Counted from the stretch's first letter, positions 1-10,833 are shown. The stretch is DNA of 64,000 bases from Amphibalanus amphitrite (GCF_019059575.1 NW_024881693.1:1-64000), one strand, 5' to 3'. Made by a program: numbers and translations. Notes: generated by a model not told the origin, from the letters alone.

Positions 1-23
1 GCCGACCGCAAACAGCCGCCGAG
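1..23 (+). CDS. sls: Kettin Ig exon, 3' end only (partial)
   Basis: The first 23 bases read ADRKQPP plus two bases, followed by a GTACAG donor. The two bases join the first base of the next exon as Arg, giving PPRFVTQIQ, the usual start of a kettin Ig A-strand. The exon is cut by the window edge. The call rests on phase and on the sense of the joined peptide only. Confidence 0.6.
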
Positions 24-227
24 GTACAGTGATCATCCTTCAACTGAACGGGGAATGGCACTAAACTAGATCGGGGCACCTGTTAAAATATCGACGTTAC
101 AAACTCGATTACGCTTATATCCAATGTCGGTCCATTAAAAAGAGCTACTGAAGAAGACAGGTATAAAGATGAGCCTGTTCCTACTAAGTTTGAAAGCTGT
201 CTGACCATGTGTTCGCCTCGTACACAG

Positions 228-361
228 GTTCGTCACCCAGATCCAGAGCCAGCCGAACTTGGTGGAGATGGAACAGACCAAGTTTGAGTGCCAGCTGGCG
301 CCCGTTGGAGACCCCAACATGAAGGTCGAGTGGTTCTTCAACGGCAGACCACTGCCATACA
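228..361 (+). CDS. sls: Kettin Ig domain A, first half
   Basis: The exon starts after CACAG and ends at the GTGAGT donor at 362. It encodes FVTQIQSQPNLVEMEQTKFE through VEWFFNGRPLPY. FECQL carries the B-strand Cys and VEWFFNG the C-strand Trp of an I-set Ig fold. It ends with one base of a codon completed by the next exon (Lys), as in other kettin Ig repeats. The domain is split between strands C and D, a placement repeated in several domains of this gene. Confidence 0.85.
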
Positions 362-607
362 GTGAGTTGATGCGTTAAAACCAGATGGGTAAAACCGCAA
401 GAAGCACGACCTTGATCTCATAGAGTATTCTGTCGATGGTCTGAATAGGAGGGCAAACGGCATTCGGGGTATCTTCATAACAAGTACTCATTCATCAATT
501 TGCGTTGCTGGCAAATGAAGTACGGGGTCTTACATATCAGATGTATGACCATCGACCTCCATGAAACCCCAATCAGCCGCTGACATTCCACGTATGTGAC
601 GTTGCAG

Positions 608-753
608 AGAACCGCTTCACACCGATCTACGACTTTGGTTACGTGGCGATGAACTTTGGCTGGGTGTACCCGGAGGACTCTGGGGAGTACCTGTGCCGCG
701 CCACCAACCTGTACGGCATGGACGAGACCAAGGCCATCATCAGACAAGATAAG
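608..753 (+). CDS. sls: Kettin Ig domain A, second half
   Basis: It runs from the GTTGCAG acceptor to AAG|GTCAGT. The peptide contains NRFTPIYDFGYVAMNFGWVY and then PEDSGEYLCRATNLYGMDET. The D-x-G-x-Y-x-C motif of the F strand is present as DSGEYLC. The string IYDFGYVAMNFGWVYPEDSG is highly characteristic of the long kettin Ig repeats, which bind actin in muscle Z-discs. It ends in phase 0 with RQDK. Confidence 0.9.
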
Positions 754-1028
754 GTCAGTAGAGGAGAGTGAACCGAAGGCAGGGTAGCGCAAGGGTTGGG
801 AATGTCACGGAAGGAAATTGGTCCTATCATGGAAGGATAGGCTGCATCTTATTTGGCGATAGCACTAAGAAAACGACAACTTATCGAATCAAACCGTTCA
901 GCATTCTCCGTCTTCCGCTCAACGGGTTGGACGCTTAGACCATCATTCAGAGGTCTCCGTTCTGTAGTTACGAAAATTTAAATGTAACCATTACCACCCC
1001 TACGTGACGGCCCTCTTCCTTCCATCAG

Positions 1029-1291
1029 GGCAAGCCGGGGTATCGTGTACGAGTCCCAGCTGCCGAAGGGCATGGAATCTGTCAAGAAGATCCAGGAGAT
1101 GGAGTCCCACTGGAACCGGGCGCCCGACGCGCCCCTGGAGGAGGAGCGCGCCACGCGAGGCGCCCGTGTTTGTCACCAAGCCGGAGCCGGTGACGGTGAA
1201 CGAGGGCGACTGGGCGCGCTTCTGCTGCCGAGTCACCGGCCATCCGCGACCCCGCGTCATGTGGCTCATCAACGGACACACCATCGTCAAC
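1029..1291 (+). CDS. sls: Kettin linker and Ig domain B, first half
   Basis: The exon follows CCATCAG and ends at AAC|GTGAGT. It opens with GKPG, continues as IVYESQLPKGMESVKKIQEM, then EAPVFVTKPEPVTVNEGDWA with B-strand RFCCRV and C-strand VMWLINGHTIVN. This linker plus Ig start is diagnostic for kettin. The three parts lie in three different frames. An extra base seems present near 1037-1041, and a second one-base gain (or two-base loss) near 1150-1157. The conserved protein on both sides argues for sequence errors rather than a dead exon. The frame at the end is phase 0. Confidence 0.82.
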
Positions 1292-1529
1292 GTGAGTGCC
1301 GAAAGCTGGTATGCTCGGTGGTATACAGCGTAAAATAGTATCAGGAGATGGCGAATGAGCTCCGGAAGGTAGGCTTTTCGGTTGTGTTTTAATATCCATT
1401 TAGATGGAATATAACTATTGGCGGCCGGCCTAGGGGCGTAGCCGGCCTAGCCGCCGGCTACGCCATCACACCAAAAGCGATCGAAGCACGATACGAGCCA
1501 GGTAGTAACTTGTAATAAACCGTCCACAG

Positions 1530-1718
1530 GGCAACACGCTACAAGCTGACCTACGACGGTATGTGGCGACTGGACATCCCCAAAACTCGTCAGTACGACC
1601 ACGGCAAGATCGAGGTCGTCGCCCGCAACTCTGCCGGCGAGGCCTACTGCTCCTGCGAGATCAACATCAACGCTCGGCAGGACGACTACCGTGCCGTCCT
1701 CAAGAACTCGCCGAAACG
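1530..1718 (+). CDS. sls: Kettin Ig domain B, second half, and start of linker
   Basis: It starts after CCACAG and ends before GTGAGT at 1719. It encodes TRYKLTYDGMWRLDIPKTRQ, YDHGKIEVVARNSAGEAYCS and then the linker DDYRAVLKNSPK. Kettin repeats read NGTRYKLTYDG here, so the first codons (GGCAACACG) appear to hold one extra base. The F-strand Cys position is Val (KIEVVARN). The linker continues in the next coding exon as PWYDYDL. Confidence 0.85.
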
Positions 1719-2465
1719 TGAGTGGGCCGGGCGGCACGCCGCGCGCGCCATCCGACGGCGACCTGGGTTACCAGAGCCTCCCAGGTGGCCGTTTGTATAT
1801 CGGGAGTAAGGGGAAGCAGAGACCAGCACATAAACAGCACGACTAACGCCGCTGGGCATCTCACACACTACACTTCCGTCACAGCGCTGGCCGCAAAACT
1901 GCCGCCGCCGCTCACTGACTTATTATAGCCAATAACACCGCCGTCTTATTGCTCAGCAGCGTTTGAAGTGAACAGGTAAGGAGCCGTTTCAGGTGCATGA
2001 GTTTCCGTTTGCGCATAAACCTATTTGGCGGTTTGAAGTGATTTTTTCCTAGGCTTTGCTTTGTTTTTATTTGCTTTCTTCGAGCCTCTGTCGCCTGATA
2101 GAATGTGCGTCCTAACCCGTAACCGAGGTGTCATCCTCATAAAACTTTGCAGCTGGTTATGCTTACCTGCGTGAAATGCAATCAATGTGTGACCACATTG
2201 GGGCCGAGAAGACAACGGATTGCCATAACCGTTAGCGAATTTTTGGTGTCAGTTGATTGCAGAGTAGTGTTCTACGTGCGACTTGATGCTTTTAGACAGT
2301 GCCTCGTGATTTTAGCCATGTTACCCGACTAATGTCACTGTCCTCGTCTTTATATGTGACCACACCCAGCATTTGTGCCTTGTCCTTGAGCGTTGCCCCG
2401 CATGTGACATCAGCACCGTGCTGCCACCTGCCGCTGCCCGCGATAACTTGCAGTTCCTCTTTTAG
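1719..2465 (+). other. Intron, 747 bases
   Basis: Intron between the two halves of a kettin linker. It opens GTGAGTGGGC and closes CTCTTTTAG. I see no gene, RNA or recognisable repeat in it. Confidence 0.7.
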
Positions 2466-2656
2466 CCTGGTATGACTATGACCTGCGACAATACCAGAGC
2501 GAGCGCCAAGAGGTGGAGACCGAGCGGGTCTTCGAAGAGAAAGTGCGGCCCGGCATATCTGTTCTCTATCAGGGAGAACACAGCAAAGTTGTGGAGGAGC
2601 CCGAGGCGCCCAGGCGGTCCAAGCGGGGCTCTGACGCTTCAGACGTCGGCAAACAG
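2466..2656 (+). CDS. sls: Kettin-type linker (PWYDYDL...)
   Basis: It runs from TTTTAG to CAG|GTACGA. The peptide reads PWYDYDLRQYQSERQEVETE, then RVFEEKVRPGISVLYQGEHS and an acidic/basic tail. The PWYDY start and the ERQE...RVF helix are typical of the linkers between kettin Ig domains. There is no globular domain. The exon continues the peptide ending NSPK in the previous exon. Confidence 0.83.
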
Positions 2657-2932
2657 GTACGAGCGTTTTGTGCCAACTGCCAGCACATATCTAGCCATGC
2701 ATTCAGCAGTGTGTTGCAATGCAATGAATATTATGAAGGGCTATCATGAAGCGTAGATGCTGCGATATCAGTTCAATCTCAGTAACATAAAAATAGCTCC
2801 GACTTTGAATGTGAAAGTACAAGATAAAAGCTTTACGAGAGCTTTACACGTTAATTATCGTTGAATGTGATTGTGGCTGGGGTGATGGAGTTCATGTCTA
2901 GAACGGGGATTGACGGCAATTTCACTCTGCAG

Positions 2933-3000
2933 CTGCCGCAAGAAAGAACCCCGCTCGGCTCTGTGGCCAAGGGCATGGCGGCTATCTACGTCCAGAAACT
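2933..3000 (+). CDS. sls: Short linker exon
   Basis: A 68-base exon between CTGCAG and GTGAGT encoding LPQERTPLGSVAKGMAAIYV and QKL. It carries no domain. The call rests on the splice sites, an open frame and phase fit with the next exon (CT joined to G). Confidence 0.65.
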
Positions 3001-3297
3001 GTGAGTCGACCAACATGGGCTTCCCCGATCACCGGTGGAAATTTAATTCATTTTGATTAATGTATCTTATATCAATCAGCATCAAATCAATTAACTCATA
3101 TTGATATAACCATTGCAAATAATAACAGCTTACAATAGGTGCACAGCAAAACTTAGAATGCTGTCTAAACCACAGTGGTCTATGAGACGAGATGTGTTCA
3201 TCTCAAACAATGAAGAGTATACCACCCTTAAATAGCATGGTATGTTTTCTCGCATATACCACTGTACTGATCACGCTTTCATGTTTGTTTTGTCCAG

Positions 3298-3379
3298 GGC
3301 TGAGGCAGGACAGAAGCCGGGAGCAGCCCGACCTGGCACAGCCTCAGCGCCCACTGAACCCGCAGCACCCGGAAAGGAG
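3298..3379 (+). CDS. sls: Short Pro/Ala-rich linker exon
   Basis: An 82-base exon between TGTCCAG and GAG|GTGAGC encoding AEAGQKPGAARPGTASAPTE and PAAPGKE. It is a flexible linker ahead of Ig domain C. Phases match on both sides. Confidence 0.65.
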
Positions 3380-3520
3380 GTGAGCTAATCACATAAAAGG
3401 CGCCTGGTAAGAGTCGGACTGCAACAACGATCGTCATTACTGAAATCGAACACATTCCAGTAATAATGAAACTGTATTTTAGGCATCACGCAAACCACTT
3501 ACGTCTCGTGTGTCTTCCAG

Positions 3521-3679
3521 GCGCCAGGCCGTGCACCGATCTTCACCCGTAAGATGCAGCCGAGCCGGGCTTTCGAGACGAACGGGGCCCGGTTCGACGT
3601 GGACTTTGTGGGCGTGCCACCGCCCGAGATCACGTGGTTCCGAGAGGACTTCCCGATCACGCCCAGCCACGACTTCAAG
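3521..3679 (+). CDS. sls: Ig domain C, first half
   Basis: It runs from CTTCCAG to AAG|GTAAGT. It encodes APIFTRKMQPSRAFETNGAR, then FDVDFVGVPPPEITWFREDF. The C-strand Trp is present (ITWFRED). The B-strand Cys is replaced (RFDVDF), so the classic disulfide cannot form. The IFTRKM start recurs in domain G as RFTRKM. Confidence 0.85.
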
Positions 3680-3849
3680 GTAAGTTGGTCGAAATATGGA
3701 TTGTGTATCGCCACATTCATATGCCATCTGTGATCTGGCACTAGTCACAATGAGCAAAGGCGAACATGCAAGCAATTATCTATGCAGTAATGAACAATGA
3801 ATATGCTACGATGTCATCTCACACTTTGCTGTCTTCGTCGTCCCCGCAG

Positions 3850-4122
3850 GTCACCACCACCGGTCGGCACTCGACGCTCGAGATCCGGGAGGTGTACAGC
3901 GAGGACTCGGGTCAGTTCTCGTGCGTGGCCTCTAACGAGCACGGCCAGGTGCGCTGCTCCGCAAACCTGGTGGTGGAGGAACGTCCACTGCCGCACGGTG
4001 TCCAGGTGCCGCCCAACTTCACCCAGACCCCGCGCGACGTGCAGCTCTGGCCCGGCACCAAGGTTGTCACGTTCGAGGCCAAGCTGGCCGGAACGAAACC
4101 GGTCGACGTCTACTGGCTGAAG
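3850..4122 (+). CDS. sls: Ig domain C second half plus Ig domain D first half
   Basis: It runs from CCCGCAG to AAG|GTGAGA. The first part, STLEIREVYSEDSGQFSCVA, completes domain C with the F-strand DSGQFSC. After the linker VEERPLPHGV it begins domain D with PPNFTQTPRDVQLWPGTKVV and a C-strand VYWLK. Domain D has Glu-Ala at the usual B-strand Cys site (VTFEAKL). The exon joins two domains without an intron between them. Confidence 0.85.
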
Positions 4123-4367
4123 GTGAGAGAGAAAATTGGCAGATTAGTGGAAGGTTGAAACGATTATGAAAGGTAGATGAACAAATACATTTATGAGAGT
4201 AATCTGAAAACCTTAGAAGAAACTAGAAAGACACATAATATAAATGAGCGATGAGACGTAAACAAAAGGAGATTGAAATGTCGGTAAGGATTAGAATCGC
4301 ATCTCTGTCAGCTTCTCGCAATTTCCACCCTTCCTTTTGACACCACATTGCCCTCCCGTCTGTTCAG

Positions 4368-4519
4368 AGCGGAGACCACGTGGAACCTGACGGTCGCCAC
4401 AAGGTGGCCAGCGACCGGGACACCTACACGCTCACTGTGCTGGAGCCGACTGCCGACGACTGCGGGCCGATCGAGTGTGTGGCCATCAACGCGTCCGGGA
4501 GGCGCGCTGCCAGGCTGAG
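4368..4519 (+). CDS. sls: Ig domain D, second half
   Basis: It runs from GTTCAG to GAG|GTGGGT. It encodes SGDHVEPDGRHKVASDRDTY, TLTVLEPTADDCGPIECVAI and NASGRRAARLR. The F strand is GPIECVAIN, so a single Cys remains in the core, and a second Cys precedes it (DDCG). Confidence 0.82.
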
Positions 4520-4876
4520 GTGGGTGGGCCGTGCGCACGTTTAGAGGAGGTTCGGTCAACGACGCAGGCATGTGTCGCTTTTGCTTGTCTGGGTGTGTTT
4601 TTCTTCTTTTACTCAGTTTCGTTGAAATGACATCACTTCGCACGAAGTCGGATAAATGGTTCTTTGATGCGTTTAATCAGTCCTTGAACAGCAATGTTGT
4701 TGTCATCAGGAATCGAGCATCATTTTCTATCTTCGAATGAAACCACTCGCTGATGTCAAAGAACACCTTTAGTCGGCGTTTGACTGAACCTAAAGAGTCG
4801 AACTAACTCCATTTAGAGGTGATTCACACATGTGAATCGATTTGCTGAATTGCTGATGCCCAATTTCTCTTTTCAG
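4520..4876 (+). other. Intron, 357 bases
   Basis: Intron between Ig domains D and E. It is AT-rich with a TTTTCAG acceptor. Nothing else is recognised in it. Confidence 0.7.
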
Positions 4877-5030
4877 CTGCGAGTCGCTGAGGGTCCAGAG
4901 GACACCACGCAGCCGAAACCCAAAGCCCAGGGGAAGGAGGTTCCGCCAAAGATAACCGTGCCCATGAAGGGCGTCACGGTGCAGGAGGGACACCCTGCCA
5001 CACTGCGGTGTCGCTTCTCCGGGCAGCCAG
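4877..5030 (+). CDS. sls: Linker and Ig domain E, first half
   Basis: It runs from TTTTCAG to CCAG|GTTAGT. After a charged linker (EGPEDTTQPKPKAQGKEV) it encodes PPKITVPMKGVTVQEGHPAT and the B-strand LRCRFSGQP. The I-set hallmark EGxPAxLRC is clear. It ends after one base of a codon, and the next exon restores GQPAPTPQWLKDG. Confidence 0.85.
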
Positions 5031-5179
5031 GTTAGTTAGACGTGGTGTTAAATAGTGGGAGGAAATATTAAAATTCAGCTGCAGGGTGACACTTGGTAAA
5101 AGACGGCTTTATGGATTAGATTCAATGTAGCAATTCCTCAGCCCTTTTCTCTTATTTCATCAAGCCATCAATCAATTCC

Positions 5180-5217
5180 ATCATAGACCACTATATAGGT
5201 ATATAGTGGTCTATGAT
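5180..5217. repeat. Perfect 38-base palindrome in an intron
   Basis: An 18-base arm (ATCATAGACCACTATATA) is followed by GG and its exact reverse complement. The core from TAGACCAC to GTGGTCTATG is flanked on both sides by the 9 bases ATTCCATCA. This looks like a tiny palindromic insertion with a 9-base target duplication, in the 305-base intron between the two exons of Ig domain E. Confidence 0.8.
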
Positions 5218-5335
5218 TCCATCAATTTCACTGATCAATACAACATTTCACCGTGCGATTTTTTCACTGAAGTTAAGCATTCCACCAGCTGTAACGATCA
5301 TTAGCCTCTGACATGCCTTCACACTTCGCCTCCAG

Positions 5336-5523
5336 CTCCGACGCCGCAATGGCTGAAGGATGGACAACCGGTAAAGCCGTCCAAATACTTCAAATCGAGC
5401 AGGACGGCGACACGTTCGTGCTGAAGATCTCCGAGTGTTTCAAGGAGGACGAGGGAATATACACCTGTGTGGCGACCAACTCGGCAGGCAAATCAACCAT
5501 GAAGGCGCCGCTGAAAGTCACAG
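5336..5523 (+). CDS. sls: Ig domain E, second half
   Basis: It runs from CTCCAG to CAG|GTGAGT. It encodes PTPQWLKDGQPVKPSKYF, then QIEQDGDTFVLKISECFKED and EGIYTCVATNSAGKSTMKAP. The C-strand Trp and F-strand EGIYTC are both present, so domain E keeps both core Cys. The two parts lie in different frames. One base seems missing near 5388-5391, where TTCAAATC would be expected to read TTC-CAA-ATC. Confidence 0.84.
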
Positions 5524-5670
5524 GTGAGTGAAGCTGAAAGTGGGAAATGACGTATGTTTTATTCGTAAGCATTTAGAGTAGTCTGTAGTTATATGGTAAA
5601 GCCGGCACAATGTGTTAACGGACCGTGATCATGGATCGGTGTCTAATATGTGGATTATTTCTATTTTCAG

Positions 5671-5831
5671 CTCCGAAGCAGGAGATCGTCCCCACTGTGT
5701 CCCCGATGAAGGACGTCATCTGTATGGAGGGTGAGCCCGCCCGGTTTGTGGCCAAAATCACCGGCAAGCCCACCCCTACGGCGACGTGGCTGCGCGAGGG
5801 CCAGATCATCCCGCAGAGCGGGGAGTTCAAG
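5671..5831 (+). CDS. sls: Ig domain F, first half
   Basis: It runs from TTTTCAG to AAG|GTAGGT. It encodes APKQEIVPTVSPMKDVICME, GEPARFVAKITGKPTPTATW and LREGQIIPQSGEFK. The ATWLREG C strand is clear. The B-strand Cys is replaced (ARFVAKI). A 3.2-kb intron separates it from its second half. Confidence 0.85.
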
Positions 5832-5895
5832 GTAGGTTCAGAGGCGAGAACTTGACACACATGATTTCGGATCGTGTTTTATGACGGAAAAAATG

Positions 5896-7697
5896 CTATG
5901 GGGCATTCCACGTCAAATCGAACAAAAATCGGCTGTTTTGCACCTTACCATCAGCGATTTCATTATAAATTTGTGAGCGAGTTCCTGTGTCGCCCCGGAC
6001 ATTACATTGATGTTTTTTGCACATTCTGACCACAGGTCTTCTAATATAGGGCATCAAATTTTTACAAAATGTTGCATCTTTATATTTTTGAACGACCATA
6101 ACTTTGGTTGTACTTGTTTGATTTGAATGAAATAAACCTTACTGTTAAGGTAATTTCTTAAGCATTTGTTTAGAATTGCATCGACTTAAATATATGACCT
6201 TGAAATTTGCTTAACTCTGTTCTTAAGCACAAAAATTGAAATAGCAAAAAACACGCCACCTTCGATTTGGCTCATTTTCATATATTTTATTGCCTACCAT
6301 ATTCTTAACAACCTGTGAAAAAATTAGAGTGGGCCATTCATAAGTTTTGAAGAAAATGGCACATATGCAAACGTATGTTAGCACGTGCAGTGGAGGGGGA
6401 AGAGTGAATTTCGCCCCACCCCTCCTGTTTTTCGCCAGTATCTCATAATATTGATGCGAAATTACTTATGGCTACCTGTCCAGAATTGAATTGCACATCT
6501 CATCGTGCAAGCAATAAGAAAATCGGTTCACAACTGTTCTAGTAATAGCGGTGTAAAGTGAACATCCTGTGGCCGCGGCGACGCGGCGACTCGGCAGCCG
6601 GCGCCGACCGCTACGCGCCGCCTGAGTTGTAGACTGTGCCGGGACGGAACGGAACGGTTCCGTCTTTACATCGCGCTCCTTACCGCTGATTACGTTCGAT
6701 TCGCGTCAAATTTTGTGAGAAGACTAAGAAATGTACAGGCAATCTTATGGTGAAAGAATTCTGAAAATAGGTTGGTAAACAATTGAAATATGAACGTGTA
6801 AACACAAAATTGTGACTGCTGCGTTTCCCGCGTCGGCCGATCCCGCCTCAGCCGGCGACATGTTACTCTTAGCAGGACTCTAACTGCCATATTTATTATC
6901 GGATTAACTAGAAATTCCCCATACATACTCAAAAATGTATGCTCTTTCGTATAGTGAAGATCAAAAGACGTGAAGATATCGTTGCGTGATAATGTTTTCG
7001 TTGAATTTATTTCATGATGCATTTCCACACGGCTCAAAATTCACCGCAAAATACCGTTTGCCTGAGACACTTTTACGATGGAACGTGAATGCTTGACTAC
7101 GATGACTATGCATTTCCATTCTCGCAGAGTTTGGGATATCACTAATCAGCAATCATTCATTTCAGAAAGTGTACACAAGCAATCATGTCTTGACTCTGTC
7201 TTTCAAGGTCACGCGCGGTTGCGTGATGTTGATGCATGAAAACGGCGTTTGCCGCGAAAGTTATGAATGGCCCACTCCAATTTTTTCACAGATGGTTAGG
7301 AACATTGTGACGGACATAATATGTAAAAATTACTCAAATCGAAGGTGGCGTGTTTTTTGCTATTTAAATTTTTCTGTTGTAACTCAAGGTCAAATGCATT
7401 TCAAGGTCACTTCAATTTAATTTATAATTAAAAATCAAAGCCTTATCAATTGCCTACAAGACCCTGTTAATATCATTTTGATACCAGAAAAGGAACCAGA
7501 GTTATAAGCATTTAAAAAAATGATGTGTGGCATTTTTGGCTATATTTGATGACCTATATCTCGGCGATACGTTATCAAATTTCGAAAATATGACACGTAA
7601 CTCAGTTTTGAACCATGCCCAGTCTGCCTACAAATTTTCAGAAAAATCGAAGGGGATGACGGATTTCGGTGTTTGATTTGACGTGGAATGCCCCTAT
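5896..7697. mobile_element. Foldback-type DNA element with long inverted arms
   Basis: The ends are inverted copies: GGGGCATTCCACGTCAAATC near 5898 and its complement near 7692. The match continues inward in diverged form. A stretch near 6233-6360 (CACGCCACCTTCGAT, GTGGGCCATTCATAA) reappears as reverse complement near 7258-7380. Arms are therefore about 440-460 bases around an unrelated centre of about 0.9 kb that includes a GC-rich patch at 6570-6670. TAT at both outer edges may be the target duplication. No transposase is recognised in any frame, so it is probably non-autonomous. It lies in the intron inside Ig domain F. Confidence 0.75.
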
Positions 7698-9023
7698 GCT
7701 GTATTAGACTGATAAGTGTCGAACAAACTTCAAATTTCTCAATTGACGAGATCATGTTTTCGAAGCCTGACATTTATGTATCAAAATGTATTTTATCAAA
7801 CGGCTGAGCATAGAAGCATTACACTATTTATCGCTCACAAAAGACTGCCAAACTTATGCATTCTAAAGGTTGCGTGTTGTAAAAATATTTCGTAAGAAGA
7901 CCATATCCCACCAAATTTATTGCCTGCGCATCGCTGCCAAGGCTAGAGTACAATTCAGCTCTGTCTGGAATGCTGGCGCCAGAAGACACACAGCCCTATG
8001 CCAGGCACGTTCCTGGCACCGGGCCGGTTCTGGCATCTAAATCCCACCTCACACGGGCCGGCAAAGACCTCTGGCTGGACGGGTGTTTATGGCGGCCATT
8101 GGGGCGGCTGTTTGGACGCCGCGGGTGACAGTTGGCACAGGGAGACCGCAGACTTATGGGACACCCTGCAGCGGGATCTGAGAGAATTCTCACATCTGGT
8201 GCAGAGTTGGCAACCGAGCTGGTCACGCGAGGCATTCGTGGTAGCTTTTTGCAATGTTTTAATTATTTAAATTTCGCAATTCGGAAAATTCGCTCCCCTT
8301 CCACGCCACTCTCTGCGACGTTTCCCGTTATGCAAGCGTGCCGGAAACACATGAAGTTCCTTTCAGGGTGAGCTGGTGCAAATGCAAACGACCACGCACC
8401 GGATCATTTTTCTTGTAATTTTTGTTTTGTTTTGTTGGGTTAGGCCCTTTCGGTCCAATGAGACCATTTCAGAGCCGGGAGGATGATAGGATGTAGGGGG
8501 AGACATTGGTCTGGGCAGGCACCCTAGTGAGTCGCCGGGGCTGAGCCCGTCCAGAGGACAGGCCACCCGGCCCCAAGGCACTCACTGCACCCGGCTACGG
8601 GGTGCGCTCCCTCGGGAGCAGCGGTGCCGCTCCAAGGGAGCAGCCCGCATGAGATAAAGTTGCCTGTCCAGCCCGGAGAGGGGTTGCGGCTTGGAGGAGA
8701 AGGATTTCAGTATCCTGAGGATAGAAGCACGGAACGGTCCCAATTCTTGTAAAATACCTATGTCAAATGAATCTATAAGGATGGAGTGTTAATTATCTTT
8801 GTATGAACCTTTCATCCATTTTTCATGGATACAACTTTTTCACAACCGTACATTCATGGGCAACTGATAAAAATCATTGACATTATCGAATAACTAAAAT
8901 AACAAATGCAAGCAAATCGATTCAAAACAGTGCCAATTGACAATATTCTGTAGCGTTATCAATCAATGCGACACCTTATCTTTAACCTCATATTTTCATC
9001 GCCGTCATCCTCGTCGCCACCAG
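7698..9023 (+). other. Rest of the 3.2-kb intron (GC-rich patches)
   Basis: Intron sequence between the foldback element and the second half of Ig domain F. It has a GC-rich stretch at 8000-8230 and another at 8440-8710 (TTAGGCCCTTTCGGTCC, GGGAGCAGCCCGCATGAG) with the look of a dispersed repeat. I cannot name it from one copy. No exon is supported. Confidence 0.5.
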
Positions 9024-9153
9024 ATGACACTGACGGGCGGCACGGCCGTGCTGGAGATCTGCGAGACGTACTCGGACGACACGGGCACCATCACGTGCCG
9101 CGCCACCAACGGCGCCGGAACCAGCGAGGCTTCCGCGCGGCTCACGGTCCAAA
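9024..9153 (+). CDS. sls: Ig domain F, second half (alternative end at 9195)
   Basis: It starts after CCACCAG. It encodes MTLTGGTAVLEICETYSDDT, GTITCRATNGAGTSEASARL and TVQ, with the F-strand DDTGTITC. Two donors fit: AAA|GTGAGT at 9154, or TCCG|GTGAGA at 9196. They are 42 bases apart, so both keep the frame into the next exon. The longer form adds 14 acidic residues, SESESESESELDDS. Reading past both donors gives a stop at 9204-9206 after GEK. Confidence 0.82.
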
Positions 9154-10833
9154 GTGAGTCAGAGTCAGAGTCGGAGTCCGAGTTGGATGACTCCGGTGAG
9201 AAATGAGCGGCGACGACCGGCGGCGGGATCCGCCGGGTCGGAGCGCTCAGGTAGCTGTCCCAGTCGTTTGTTGTTTAGACCCTGCCCCGGGATCTGTCCC
9301 AAAGGTATACCAATCGGTAGCGGTGGTAGTGGTGGCGGTTGTGGTGACTGGTGCTGCCTGGTGATGCTATAGGGAGGGTACTGGTGACGGTATCCTTTCA
9401 TCCGAAAGCTGCCCGTGCGATGCACATAATGCAAATCACCCAAACCGTTCCTGCCGGTTCCCACCGGCCCGCACACAGACAATCACATGCTAACTCGACA
9501 TTAATGAGTATCCAGTATTCAATGATTATCCTGTAAGATGTCCTTTTATCACCATACATGTACATATGTTCCACGTCCACTAATGCAGAAACGGAGTGTC
9601 TTATCGATTCGATTTTTTACGTCGATCGTTTTCTAATACCAACGGGTGCTTTTGATAACTGACCTAACACGAGGTTTTTGTATTCAGTACGACTCACCTG
9701 GCGATAATAAATGTGTACTGTTCTTGTTTTGACGAAATGTGACTCTTTTTGTCGCAGACATACTTTGCCTAACATCATTTTTTTAACATCATGCCGACGA
9801 ATGGATATTTGAGACGTTTATTTTTGGAGATAGCTTCATTTGGCTGCGTAAGCACATTTAAACCACTAAATTAACGGACTAATTAACCTTGGTGCGGATA
9901 GAAACAAGGTACCGCAGTAAATAACCACATGCTCACTAGATACTCGATTTATTTTACACCGCTAACGACATTCGGCAACACTAACCACGGCGATAGATTT
10001 GACAACTGGCCGGCAATCGTAGCGTTACTACTCCTGTGCAGAAAACGGGTATGTTGACCATAAATATCATCATATATTTAAAAGTAGCCTTCCAACACCT
10101 CACAAAATAAGCTCTAACGAGATTGAGATCGCAACCATGCACTTCATTTCTCAATAGATCTGTCACAAAAAAAGAAAATCAGAGGATAACGCACACATCG
10201 CGGCAAATTCACCAAGACATTACTCAAGAGGTTCATTAGCATTCGGCAATACAAACCGTGATATGGATTATGAAGGCGGTGGCCGCGGAGCGCTGCGGAG
10301 GGGAACGATCGTAGAGGGACGGACAGGGAGGGGTCGGAGGGGAGGGTGGCCGGGGAGGGATCGTCGCGGAACGAGCGGGGAGGGGTCGCCCAAGACTGGA
10401 CGGTAATTTAACACCGTCGCGGTGCCAGCTGCTGTCGCCCCAGGTCGCCGCGACAGCCCCGAACAGCGTCAGCAGATGACCTCGGGGCCCTGGCCGCAGC
10501 TCGCCGCTTCCAACGCGGGAAAGACAAATAAATGGGAGCGACTGCGGCCAGCGTCAGCTCGGCCGGGTGTTAGCAAACTCAGCGGGAGTCCGGGCGCAGA
10601 GATTCGCGGAACACCTAAAACATCGGTTACGCAGAACCCGAGAGCTGCTTGACAGGAGAGCATACGACTAGCATGATCAAATGGAGCCAAAACGTTTTAG
10701 CCATCTTGGTTTCTACAAAATGTATGACTACGTGAAAACGCATAAGCTTTCCCTTCAGCGTAACAAATAGCACATCTCAAACACCTTCGGCTGATCGAGC
10801 CGACTGGCACATACGCACTATGTAAACACAGAT

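Noticed and set aside
7169-7420. An 83-residue frame inside the foldback element
   Set aside because: It has no similarity I can recognise to a transposase and falls partly within the inverted arm, so it is taken as chance.
10422-10652. A possible extra exon after CCCCAG at 10437-10442
   Set aside because: The frame is open only because the region is GC-rich. No Ig or PEVK pattern is present, and the flanking exons already match in phase.
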